Shown in pieces: positions 45,166 to 57,463 of a DNA stretch of 64,000 nucleotides. The position numbers were made by a program, and so were the translations under genes. Source of the DNA: Struthio camelus. Taxonomy: Eukaryota > Chordata > Aves > Struthioniformes > Struthionidae. The stretch lies in contig NC_090945.1 of the NCBI RefSeq assembly GCF_040807025.1, forward strand, positions 76,085,088 through 76,149,087, in the 5' to 3' direction. Numbering within the stretch: position 1 is the first letter of the stretch; each line of letters opens with the position of its first letter. The notes below the pieces were generated by a model, which saw only the letters and a list, made by a program, of their open reading frames with translations, made no database searches and was not told the origin of the DNA.

Positions 45166-48100
45166 AATGAAATCTCTTACAAGAGAAGGAAAGAAATGAT
45201 GCACTGTGTAATGGACAGGGAATGCGCACCTCTGCACAGGCTGATCACTGACCTTTAGCTTGGATAGATTAAGCCAACAATTTGATGAGATCATTTTAGA
45301 AGAAAATGATGGAATTACAACCTTTGTGAGAGAGCTAAAAGGAAATAATTTTCTGAGGAAGCAGAGGGCAGAAAAAGAAAGTTGTTATACTAGCTAGACT
45401 ATTTTTTTGATTGGCTTAATATAAGTGGGGCTTAGTTTGTCTCTGAAAGCTGTTAGATTTTGCATCTGTCTTAAAAAAATAACCATTCAAAAGCGGTCCA
45501 AATATAACACTAGTATAAATGCAATTTATCATCTAGTGTTTACCTCTAGGCATATGCTATTTTACTCTGCTAGCAATCTGAACTCCAAAAGCTTCTCAAA
45601 AGCATATTTGTTTTGCAGATTGGCTTATTTTTATAAAGATAATAAGTGAAGAATTATAGCCATGTGGCAACACTGTTAGATATCATTGCGAGTAATGAAC
45701 TGCCTACCCTCTTAAGGTATTCACAATGTCTGCCGTGGCCTAATGAAAAAATTATTTCAGCAAATTATGTGTCAGACACTATTACTTCATTGTTAGAAGG
45801 GAAACATAAACTGAATAAGATCAATACTAATTGGCCGAGATAGAAGTTCACGTGACACCTTGTAAAGAAAGAAGAAATGTCCCACTTGCATTTCATCAAG
45901 CTGATTATTTTATTGGAGAGAAAACCTGATTACAAAACATGTTTATTTCCTGTTTCCAAAATGCATCTTATTTGCTAAGACAATTATTTTTATAAGCTCA
46001 GACACTTGTGTGTCTTGTTTTTGCTAACTTAAAAACTTCTTTTCCTTTCAGCGTTAACTGCTGATTCCTTCTTCCTTCTGCAGCCATCTCTTTTCAAGCA
46101 AGTGGTCTCTTCAGGTTAGTACTTTCTAAACTAAATTTCAGAGGGTCTTCTCTTGTTTCAGCTCATACCAAAATGTGAGGCAGCTTTGGAGCAAGTTACA
46201 CTGCGCAAAGGTTAGTGTGTAGTAGCTAATATTCTCAGCCTACTAACAATTTTGTGCATGTAATCTCTTACTTTTCTCAGTGGGCAACTACAAAGTTTGC
46301 TATAAGAACTGACCCAATTGTTTTCATACCAACAAAATCCTAATTAGTTTTGCAGCCACTGTCTTTTTGAATCTCTACTTTCTGGATCAAATAAGTGAAA
46401 AAGAATCTGCACCATCTTTTTTTTCCGTATGGATACACAGACTTTTATGAATACTACCATCTGATAAAATTTTTAAAAAAAGCTTTTTGACACAGAAGAA
46501 CTTGAAGAATGTATAAAGGTCAACTAGCCATGAAAATGAAAGATGGGAGGTCTTTGCCTGATCTGGGTGAGGAAAGGAGTCTGAACGCAGATGATAAGTT
46601 GCCTGCAAAATCTTCACTCACATAGGTGGAACAAATCCCCAGTGACATTAAGCTAGTAAAGGTAGGCTGTGTATGAGTTCCCTTCATGGCACCTCCTTTA
46701 GCTTGGGATGGGGAGAGACTACTGAGGACAGCTACAAGCGGACAGTTCATCTGTGTATCCATTCTCTGTTAACCTTTTCCTATTAGTTAAATGGTGCGTG
46801 TTAGAAAAACCATAAGGACACAGCAGCTTAACTTATAGCTAATTAAAGGACTCTTCTCTCCCATGTACCAAATGCAATTCATCTGCAGGAGTGTCTGACT
46901 CGGATTAGGGGAAGAAAACTGTCTTCACATAGGGCTTCAAAGGAGGAACCTTTACTGTTTGAGACAACTCTCAGGATAGTCTAGAGAAATGTAGCAGGAA
47001 GCAGGCACCTTTCTTGTGCTCATCTAAACTGATTCATCCCTGCCCTCAAGAAAATAAGGGGAGTAATGGATCTGCATCTGTTTGTCCTTTACAGAGAGCA
47101 GGGAAAGCCAGAGATCCCTAAAGAAGGCTGGGACTTGTTTGTGTGGGGTGCCTGCATGGCAACTCTTGCCTGGCTAACCACAGCTTTTAAGATAAGAATA
47201 TGAACATCCACAGAGTGTGTCAGTGTATCAAAAACATAAAACTTCCTGGAAGGCGTTTGCCCAAAAGTGAGCACATTAAAGAGGCTAGATCAAACAGTGA
47301 CTTTGAAATTTCAAAGGAACTTAGGAAACAAAGGAGTAAGCCTGAAAAAAAGTATAAAAGCAGCATGAAAATTTATAACTGGATGAGACACATTGGAGTG
47401 GAAAGAGCAGTAGTCAAAACCTGGTTTGACACTGCCAGAAGTTGCCTCCAATCATCTCAGCTTCTGCCTCAGCCAGATGAAGCAGCATCCCCGTTGGCTA
47501 CTGTGAGTAGCGTTCAATCGGTTACTGAATTGCAGGGAGCAGCAAGTAGGGACCCATACCTCAGATGTGCGTATGTAACCTCTTGCAGGGCTTTCTCACT
47601 GGCATGGGAACTAGTGGGTTATTGGGAGCAGAGCAGGTAGATATAAAGCTGGAGCAGCCACTTCTCCAACAGGAGGGATGTGAAGGTAGGGGAACCTGCA
47701 CTGCCAGAAGAGGGGTGTAAGCTTGTGACCCATGCATCCTTGGGGAAGCTGTGCATGTAACTGTGTGGGCGCGCACATACATGTGTGATTAGGAATTCTT
47801 GTAATTAGTTATAGAAGGATTTTTAGAAATTTATAGGTGTTTATTGAATTTTGTGAGTGTCTAGCACTGTGGTTATCTGTTGTATTATTATTGATCCTGA
47901 ATATACAGTCCATTGATCGCCAGTTAACTATGAGTCCTTTATAAATTAAGATATTTTCTGGTGGTGGCAGGAAAGAGAAAAAGGATCTTCATGCTAGTAT
48001 CATCTGCCTTCCACTCTGTAACCTTTCAAGCTTGTCTCCTTTTGTGGAGATGCTTTGTAGAGAACTCTACAAGATGAACATTTCTAAGCACAGTTAGTTT

Positions 48101-48199
48101 TCTTCCTGCAGGTTTATCAGTGGCATTGAGATCTGGGAGCTGCACTGAAAATCATTTTGGAAGGAGGCAAGTCAAGGCAGAAAACAAAAGACTGCACTG
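45166..48199. other. Unassigned stretch with the longest open frame of the window
   Basis: An open frame of 146 codons runs on the plus strand from 47200 to 47640. The first half is Lys/Arg-rich and the second half Ser/Gln/Ala-rich. There is no known domain, no polyadenylation or splice context that singles it out, and a partly overlapping minus-strand frame (47782-47561). I regard it as chance. Nothing else is recognised here. Confidence 0.6.
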
Positions 48200-48900
48200 G
48201 CAGACATCAGATACCTCATATTGTAATTTCAAAATGCAATGACACCGTTAAAGACTGCTTCTTGGGAAAATAGTCGGAAACCCACAAGAGGACAAGCAAC
48301 TCTCTACTAGCTCTGAGTGAGTCCTAGAACTTGAGGCTCAGGGTGTACGTGGAGAAGAGCTACTCAGTGACAGTAATCACACGGTATTCAAATTTAACAG
48401 CTGTACTGAAAGAGAAAATGAAAAGTATATCCCTCACAGTAGAATGTAACATTAAAGAAGAAAAGCTACTATAGAATAAGGAAGCTCGTTCAAGAGACAT
48501 TTGAAAAAGGGTGGGTAGCAGGGTAAAATACTGTTAAAAGATGTCATACTAGAAACCCAAGTTTTAAGAAGACCATTCCCACACTCCAAAGCTAGCAGTG
48601 CTAATTGGAAGAGTAAAGTTATTAGAACTGAAAAAACCCACACTCTTAGAAGTGGAAGCTGTATCTACTTGAAAAGACAGTGAATTAAATATCAATGTAC
48701 AATAGGGCAAGTAAAAAAAGATGTGAAGAACAAGTTGGTATAGACATAATCAAAACTTCTTGAAACTTATCAGAAGGAGAAAGCTTGCCAGAGAGTCAGT
48801 AGGATGAATAGACCTCCACAATAAATAAAAAAGAAACCAGGATTTGATACAAGTGAATTAGAACAGGATGCAAAAGTCACCAGTGAAGTTTCCTGCTTTC
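48200..48900 (+). mobile_element. CR1/L3-type LINE fragment (endonuclease C-terminus and linker)
   Basis: Plus-strand sequence resembles CR1/L3 ORF2. At 48255-48310, gactgcttcttgg, then gaaacccacaagaggacaag translates (with one frame change) as DCFLGK and KPTRGQATL, matching the family DCFLEQ and EPTRGEATLDLVLS blocks. At 48357-48398, ELLSDSNHTVFKFN corresponds to the LGNSDHNVIKFN block that ends the endonuclease and contains the catalytic His. Further on, VKKDVKN (about 48.71 kb) fits the linker. The fragment fades near 48.9 kb before the RT core, and its 5' end is unclear. Stops and shifts make it non-coding. It is opposite in orientation to, and 22 kb from, the 22.4-26.1 kb copy. Confidence 0.7.
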
Positions 48901-51900
48901 TCTATTGTTATCTGCAGTTAAATCTTTCACTTTTGATTCAAATGCTCATTTAGTGATGTAATTACTTTAGTGCAGTAGTGTGCTGGGGAGGACAGCTGAG
49001 TAGCTGCATTTAAATTTACCGCAAAGCAATATTATTGCTGAATGTTCTTGGAAGAATTTGCCTTTCAGCATATTCTTTAATTCTCCTCAAACTGCTTACT
49101 CATTTACTTTTTACCAGTTCCTCTGGATGACCTAAAAATGCCATTTTGTGATGAACTGTAAAAGCAGAAAATTATTACGTTTGGACTGGAGGGGTTTTTT
49201 TGGGCCCCTTAAGAAAAAATATTTTCCATCCCAAAATACAAAATTGTCAGATAGGAACACTGTATTCCATTATCCATGACACCTAGCATCTCATTTTTGC
49301 CTTCTATGTTCTTAACTGATTGTGTGTCCATTTTTTTCTCATTTTTCTGCTGTTATTTCTGTTCCTATGGTGATGATATTGCAAGGAGGTGTTCCAACTT
49401 TAATATGTCTGAAGTAATCAAATGTCTGCTACTATGTTTGAAGAGCAGCACAGCTTTTTGTTTTGTTTTGCTTATTCTCTTCTGCACAGTATTACCAGCA
49501 AATAGTACTACAGTGTGGTACCAAGCTTTTTTTCTGTAGACAACCTTTGACATAAAATGTCCCTGAAATAAGTACAAAATTGTTATTTTGTACTTAAGTG
49601 TTAACAGCTGTCAGACACTTTTCTGACACCAAAGCCTAGAGTTGAAGGTGAGGAGCCAAGCACTGCAGGTATTGCAGTAACTCACCACCACAGTAGGTGT
49701 TGCCAGCACCTCAATCCCTGGCTTCATTTGCCAGCGGAAGATAAGTACTGAAATGCAGATCTCTTGGGTTCATTTCTCAGGTTTAACTTCAAGAGACTAT
49801 TTTCCATTCATCATTACTCCCCCGTCCCGCCTTACCCTGACTACTTCTGCACTTGTGCCTCCCTGGTCCCAACCCCAGCCCTCTCGTTGCATCTTCTGTT
49901 GTCCAACTCAGTAGAGATTCAGTTAATCTCTGATTAGTGTGATAAGAGACTTAGGCAGGTGAAAGCGTGAATCGGGAACCAATTGCACCAGTTTGAAGTG
50001 GAACGTGCAAGACTGTAATGGAAAACTTTTTCTAATAGCAGCTGAATATCTACTAGTGCAGAGAAAATGCTATTGTACTGAGTCTCCAAAACCCACTAGC
50101 ATAAAACTAAACTTGTAGAGCAAGTCAGGCATACATGTTGGAAGTCTATTTGACATAAATGCACCTTCTATTACCCAGGTTATATCCCCAGAAGTTGTTT
50201 TATTTTGAATATCAGGCAACCAGTTTCTTAACAATTTTAAATTAAATGCCTCTTCTAGACATCTAAAGATTTTTTAAAACATGATAGCTTAGTTGACTAA
50301 AGTACATGTTTCTCATCATCATTTTTAGAAAGACTATAGTGAAAAATATTAGGTAAGGCTTTAGGAAAGGTATTTCTTTGCCAAGGAAGCAATTAAATCA
50401 ATTGCATATTTTTATGAGAATATAATCTCATCCTTTCTGTGTTCATATAAAATAGTTGGTGAAGGGACCTCAAGAAGAGGCTAAAAGTGCTTTACTAAAA
50501 TTCTGATGTTAATCGTGGTTATCATACATGTTAAATGTTTTCTACATAAAATTTTATGTGTGCGCTAGACAATTGGATGCTGAAAGAAAGCATAATCATG
50601 TGGTTTTCCCTCTTACTTTAGCTTTTGGAGTTTGAAGATGATACAGACATTTTTGCTTCTCTAAATGAACCTTTTAAAGATGACAGTATGCTGGTCCTGT
50701 GGGATTTCAATTATTTGGACATAGGCCAGTGCACACCAAAGTTGTAATTAGTCAATGCTTGTGAGAAGCTGCACAAAAGAGAGAAAAGCTTTCCTAGGGA
50801 TACAGTAGGATTATTTCTTAGTGTAATTTGTTTGACATCTATTGTAGTATATTGATTATCCATACTATGTTGAGGTTGGAATATCCTTATAATGTAGAGC
50901 CTGGAAAGGTTTTAAACTCTGGTAGGGAATAGCCAGACTTTTCCACCCTGCTTATAGCTGAGCATGTTAAACATTCCACGAGAACAGATGCTGCCAATCT
51001 TCTTGACAGAGTTAAGATAAATAAAAAGCAGGTATTATGTTGGTGCATAAGGTCTTCAGTTGTGCTGTGTTGAGCCCAGAGCTGTTCCTGAGTCCCTGGA
51101 TACGGTCATTTGCCTTCCACTTGCCAGCCTCTTCGATGTGGCTGTGTCTGTGGTGGAGGACCCAGCACAATTTGAAGCCAGTCTCTATCAGGCTGTGGGA
51201 TGGGAAAGGAGATCTGATTTCTGACAGAGAGAAGCACTGTTGTCTGTGCTGGTCATTGTGGTGTGACCACAATGGTCCAGCCTTGGTCTCTGCTGATGAG
51301 TCAATGAAGACTTTCAGATAGTTTGTGAATGTGGCAGTGTGGTATCTTCCAGATTTTATTAAAGATGCCTTTTACTGGAGGGTCAGGAATAGAAATTGGA
51401 CAGGACAGAGAACCCCTCAGGGTTTTCTGGTCACGTAGTTCTTTCTTTTATTCTGATTACTCTGTTCCTTTCAGGGTAATTATTGTGCAAGACTGACCTG
51501 AAAATTAACATTGGGAAATTTCTTAAACCGTATGTTCCTCTGGGTAGCAACCTGTTCTGTGTTTTTGGAAAATATGCTGTACTGTGCTCCACTGCGATGA
51601 AAAGAGTAAGTCAATCAGCAACTCAACTTGTACTTTCTTCTTTTCTTTGTATTTCTGAAATCATTTATTCCACTGTTTATTCACAGATTCTTGTGTATGA
51701 AGCTGTAAAGAGATGCAGATCATGCTGAAAATCTTGGATATATCTTTGAAATGTACTTAAACCTCAAGCTAAAGATATGGTAGTACTTTTGGAGAATAGC
51801 TTCATTCATAGTATTGCCTGCACTTTCAGTATTTCAGGATACACGACGGTAGCTATTTCTCTTCTTTTCCTGAAACTGGATATTTCTTGATCATATGGCA

Positions 51901-54900
51901 CTTCTTTCTGGTCTAGGACAAAATACGGGTATAGCAAACACTTCTGAAACTATGAAGATCTATAGTTAAGATTAAATTTTAACTATGGTACAGAGAATGA
52001 GAATAAGTTTGCTTTGCCAGAAAAAAATAAATTATTTAGAATCTATCCCAACAATAGCTTTTCAAGACTGGTAACCGGGAAACCAATGTACCAACATTGA
52101 TATAAGTGGTACATCACCAATAAATCCCTTGAGCGAAAACTAGTCACCATAACAGCAATCGACTTAGATCTGTAATTTTCAGTGCTTAGGATCTACTTTT
52201 CTATTGCACTTGTAACTATAGATTTTGAAATCCAACCTGACCATCTTTTCTGAATGCTCTTCTTTGGGCATGTCCTCTATTCACTAGTACTGATTATACA
52301 CTCCCTCAAGCTAAATATCTTCATTGAGTCTCTGCAAATTCACACTCTTGTAAAAAAGAGGAAGAATTAACTGGAATCTTTAAAGAGATTCCTAACAAAG
52401 AGCAGATGGTTTAGTGTGCTGCCTCTTCTGCTGTGCTACGGTCAGTTTGAACCTCATTCAAAAGGGGGCTCAAAAGCACCAGGAGCATTTTTGTAAGGAT
52501 GTGCAACTTCTGAACAATCTTTTCCCAACACAACTAATCTTTCCTCTAACATTAGTGCTGTGTTTTTTCTAGCTATTCTTTCACATCCAGTAATGTATTT
52601 ATTATCACCATCACAAAAATACTTTCCTCTGTCTTCATTTTGGATATCTCCCTCTTCATACTTTCCACCCCCAACGTCTACATGCCAATTCTACTGTATA
52701 ACTGAAAATATTTAAATGTAAACTATTCTTGTGTCACTAGTATCATTCATTCTCCTTTAGAAATCCAGCAGAGAAAATAGAAAGCTTATTTTTTTGCTCC
52801 AGCACTTGCATCAAAAAAGCTCTGCTGGTTGCTTAATAAACAACTTTCCAGGAAGCCACTTGAGGAAGAATAATCCAGTTGAGAGAGGAAAATAAAAATA
52901 AATAAATAGACTGTTCTCAGATGGCTGGAGATCTTTTTGAGGCAAATATTTCACAGGGTTTGAAGAATTCAGCTAACTCCTATTCCTTCCCTCATTTTTG
53001 CATCTCTGAGTTTTTATTGTGCTGGGGAAAAAAAATCTAAAGTTTAACTGTACTGAGAGATGGGTTGTTGAGGGTTTTCTATTGGGATGTTAAATAGGAA
53101 GTATCAGAGCACCAATATAAAATGCACCCCATTAAATTTTCATCCCATCCTTTTGCACTAGCAGACCCTGACTGTTAAGAAAAACATCCACATGAAAATT
53201 TAAGACAATATAGAGATCCAGCCATCACTGATTCAAATTCAAACATCAACTAAGGGACAAAAACTTTATGAGCTATTTCTTTGATTTTCAGTCTGCCTAT
53301 AATTTTTCTTTCACTGCATATATATAATTTTACCGTTATTGGTAAAGTTATTGGTTATAACAAATATACACATTCATGCTTAATGAATAATAACCTTCTA
53401 TTCCATAAACAAAATGAATGCTAGTAGCAAGTAGCAGGACTAATAAATCTACTTCACAGATGAGATTAGTGAGACATACTGCATAAAAGAAAAACTGATA
53501 TGGAAGGGAAAAAAGGAAAAGATTAAGACTTTAAAATAAATTCACTATTTGAGCTGCTGCTTCTTTGAAGTACACCATTTGCTCAGTCAGACATAACTGA
53601 CATATAGATCACAGCTACTGCAAGTTATTGCGGAAAAAAAATCAAAGAGAATACAAAAAATAGACGTAAATTTTATATACATCAACATCAAGGATAAAAA
53701 TCCTTGTGTTTCTAGCGAGCTAAACCTTCATTCCAGGAGAAGATTCACATAGGTAAAGAAGAGTTTGGGCAACAAATAGGTAGTTATGAATCTGCTATGA
53801 TAAATGACACTGAGACACATAGCAAGTGTTTTTCCAACTTAAATGTAACCAAGAAATTCAAAAATAACAGAGATCAGGTTTTAGGTACAGGATTTAGAAA
53901 AAAGTCAGTACTAACACACTAACAATCTTTATGGACAAACGATAATGCAGGTTAGTAGAAGTGTTTAAAATAAAATACCTGAACAATTACTGAAAGAAAA
54001 CCAAACAATAATGATTAGTTTACCTTTTCTCATACAAAACTGTTAGCATCTGAAGAACCAGAGCTGAAATAAAAGAATAAATATTCTGCAAAAAAATTGA
54101 GTAGTGAAAAGATGAAATTTGAAGTACAAGACGTAATACTTCTGTAAATATGATCATTGTGATTCATGGGTATGCCAGTGAAAAGAACAAATGGGCAGTG
54201 GTATAACCTGTTATCAACTTATTGATGCAGTCTAATGAAGTACAAGAGTTTTCTGGTTAAAGACAAGTTGTTTATTGTTGAGAACACTTTTTAAAACAAT
54301 ATCCTAAGTTTGACAAATCTAAAAACACTAAAGATTTTATTTTTCTCATATTTTCATAAGCGTAGTAACTATTTTGATCAGCAGCCATTTAGGGAAAAAA
54401 TTAATAACACACTGCCAGCCCAATCCAGCAATCCAAATTTCACCCAGCTGAAAAAGAGATAAACCCAACAGTTGCTGCAGATTTTTCTGATACTTATTGC
54501 ACTCGTTTCTTCTGCAATTTGATTTGTTGCAAAAGAACTACTGGTGAGTTCAAACACAGATGCCTAAGTGTGGCTTCCTTCTGCCCAAAATCTGTATGTG
54601 CATGTAAGAGAGGTAAATGTTTGCTCGTGCAGCGTTAAAATGGGTTCTATCTGTAGATAGATAACGTAAAATCTGAAGGTGCTTATTTTATACAGTCATT
54701 CACCTGTAAGCATCTGTCTGTATCTTGCAAACACAGCTCGGATGGAAAACGTAAAGCAAATATCTCCCACATTGTTAGAATTTTAACTCCTCACAAGTCT
54801 CTACCAAGCTTAACCTCAGCTTCTGATTTCCTGCCAGATCCAACTCTAGCAAAATAAAGTTTTACAGTCTACAGAATTTGACACCAAGCTCTCACATCAT

Positions 54901-57416
54901 TTCCCCAGTGTCTCTTCACATCTGAAAGCTCAATATGTTAATAGAGGAGATAGCTTTCATGCAAACAGGTTCCTTTAAGGACCTGGAAGCAGGCATTTGC
55001 TCTTGTCTGTCATTGTCTGACACTTTCTTTTTTTCTTCTGTTATCATCTTTTCTTCTTCCCAAGAGTAAATGGTGTAATGCTACTGGGAGCTGCACATAC
55101 GAACTCAAAATAGAGAGCTATTCTGCAGTGAATACAGTAAAGGCTTTTCTGGAAATTACCTATGATATGTTACTTTTTTAACCACTCAATAGAGATCAAT
55201 GAAGCAGTATCACTGCTACCAAGCACTGTACTGTGGGTTTTTTTTTTCTTTTTAAGGAAAGCATTTCTTCTTGTGCTAAAGAAGAAATAATTTTTCATTA
55301 TATTCTAGTGATGTGTATAGCTACAGAACTTCATTGGCATAATTGCAGTTATGCTCCAAAAAAATACTCTGCCTCCCGAGTCTCGGCGATGCCAGAGTCA
55401 CTTGCAGAATTAATTCTGTAGCAAGCCATGGAACAAACTTAGATGTGGGGCAGTAACTGGTACAATAATAATAATTGCTTCCATCCATTGATGTATTAAC
55501 AGATTCACTTCTTTCTATCAATTACGAATTGACTTTGAGTCCCAGTAACGTAAACACGATCAGCCCAAATACGCACTCCCAGAACAGACTCAATTAGGAT
55601 TCAGAGAAAGAGATATATTAAGAGATCATACTTGTAATTCACACAGAACATTTTTATGAAGTTTGGATAGCAGCCTAGGAGAGAAGCACAATATGATACT
55701 GTGTCCGGAAGCAGTGAAGAAGTTCAGTCCCAGCATATTTGCTTCTGGCCGTCCTTCCTGACTGTGTTAGCAAGGTTCGAGGACCTTCATTCTGTCCCAT
55801 CTCTAGTGTCCAGTTTTATATCCCTGACAAATTAGTTGGAGTCTTTTCATCAGCTTTAATGGGGTTATGCAAAGATCCTTACAATAAATAGTTGCTTGGA
55901 TCCCTATTTAATTAATTCTCACTCACATGTGAGGCTACATATAGTGTTAAATTTCATTGGAGCTCACAAATACTCATTTCACTTTTTACTGTCCCGAGTA
56001 GAGGTAATGTGTATTATTCAAATAGCTGGAAAAGAGGAACCAAAGAATTCTTTGCTGGTTATAAAAAAGTAGTGTTCTCTTTCACTGACAGGTACTTCCC
56101 AGTGCAGGCTGTGTAATTTACTGCCCTGGAAATTTCAATTTTTCTATTTCAGAGGCATTGGTAATAAGGAATAGATAGACATATTTATATATATATGCAT
56201 ATATATTCAAAAACTAACTTCCAAACTCCTTGGATACTGGAAAATACCAGATTTTCTGTCTGTCCCAAGGAGAATGGTCATTTTCCACCCATACCATGTT
56301 TCAATGCTCTCTTCTTCTTTTGACATGTTGCAGATCCAGCACTGAGACGTCAATGGTAATTATCATGTTTCTGGTGATATAAGAAAAATAACAATAGGAG
56401 CATACAAATTGCCACATTGAACTACAGAGTAGCTCAGCTATATTATCTGTCTCTGACATAGGTCAGCATTAAATTCAGGGACTACTTCCAAACTGCCAAT
56501 ATACAAACTATGAATATACAGACCTAGGAATCATTTTATGGCTGATTCCAACCTTCTATATCATCTGATTTATGCCTGCAAACATGAAGGTAAATAGTTC
56601 TTATATGTATAGCTTATATACTGACTTGACATGACTTGTATAAACTTGTCTTCCTTTTTCTAAATCCTAATGATACTCTTGACCTCAAAGATGCTATTCC
56701 TTACTGAATAATGCCCAAGTAATTGCTGCACTATCATGTAAAACTCATAGCAGGCAGAGGATGCCATTGTATGGCAGATGCTTAATGCAGAGCATGGCAG
56801 TAAACATGATTGCTTTTATTTTGTTTGTGTTCAACTTAGGCTCTGAAATATCCATGCAGGAAACTGTGTAAAAGTTTGACAGCACTGCTGATTTTATTGC
56901 CCCTATTTATGTGAGAGATCATCTTGTCAGCCAGTTATTAGTGTTGTTATCCTTGACTAGGACTTAATCATTCAAAAAATAACAGTGAATTGTCACTTTT
57001 GCAGCCACTGTGTATGTTTTTGAGTGAGTCCCATTCCAAGGATTCTGATTTATCAAGAGAGTCAGTAGCTGCCAACCTTCTAAATGCAAGGTTGTCTCCG
57101 GGTCGGAAGACATACAAATATTTCAATAGCTGCCACTGTGTTGCTCTTAGTGTTCGTTTGTCAGGGGAGTTCTGCCCTTAGTGAAGCAGGGTGAATATTC
57201 AAACACTGCAATGTGCCACAGCTAAGAACAATGCTGCAGACTGATGTTTTCCAGCTCTGAGACCCTAAAATAACAGGAAAGATCTTGGAACAACTGCGTT
57301 TTGATTAAGAGCTGTCCTGTGGACGCACAGATTGGCCAGCTGGCTCCTGGGCCTCCCGCATCATGAATGGGACTTCAGAGAATCTGGTGGTATTTGTTAA
57401 TTGCACCTGGGTGTAT

Positions 57417-57463
57417 ACACACACACACAGACACACACACACACAGACACACACACACACACA
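57417..57463. repeat. (CA)n microsatellite
   Basis: A ca run with two cag interruptions (near 57430 and 57446), about 47 bp; likely length-variable. Confidence 0.97.

Noticed and set aside
51012..51321. Overlapping frames on both strands as an antisense gene pair
   Set aside because: No known motif in either, and mirrored open frames commonly occur by chance in locally G+C-richer DNA.
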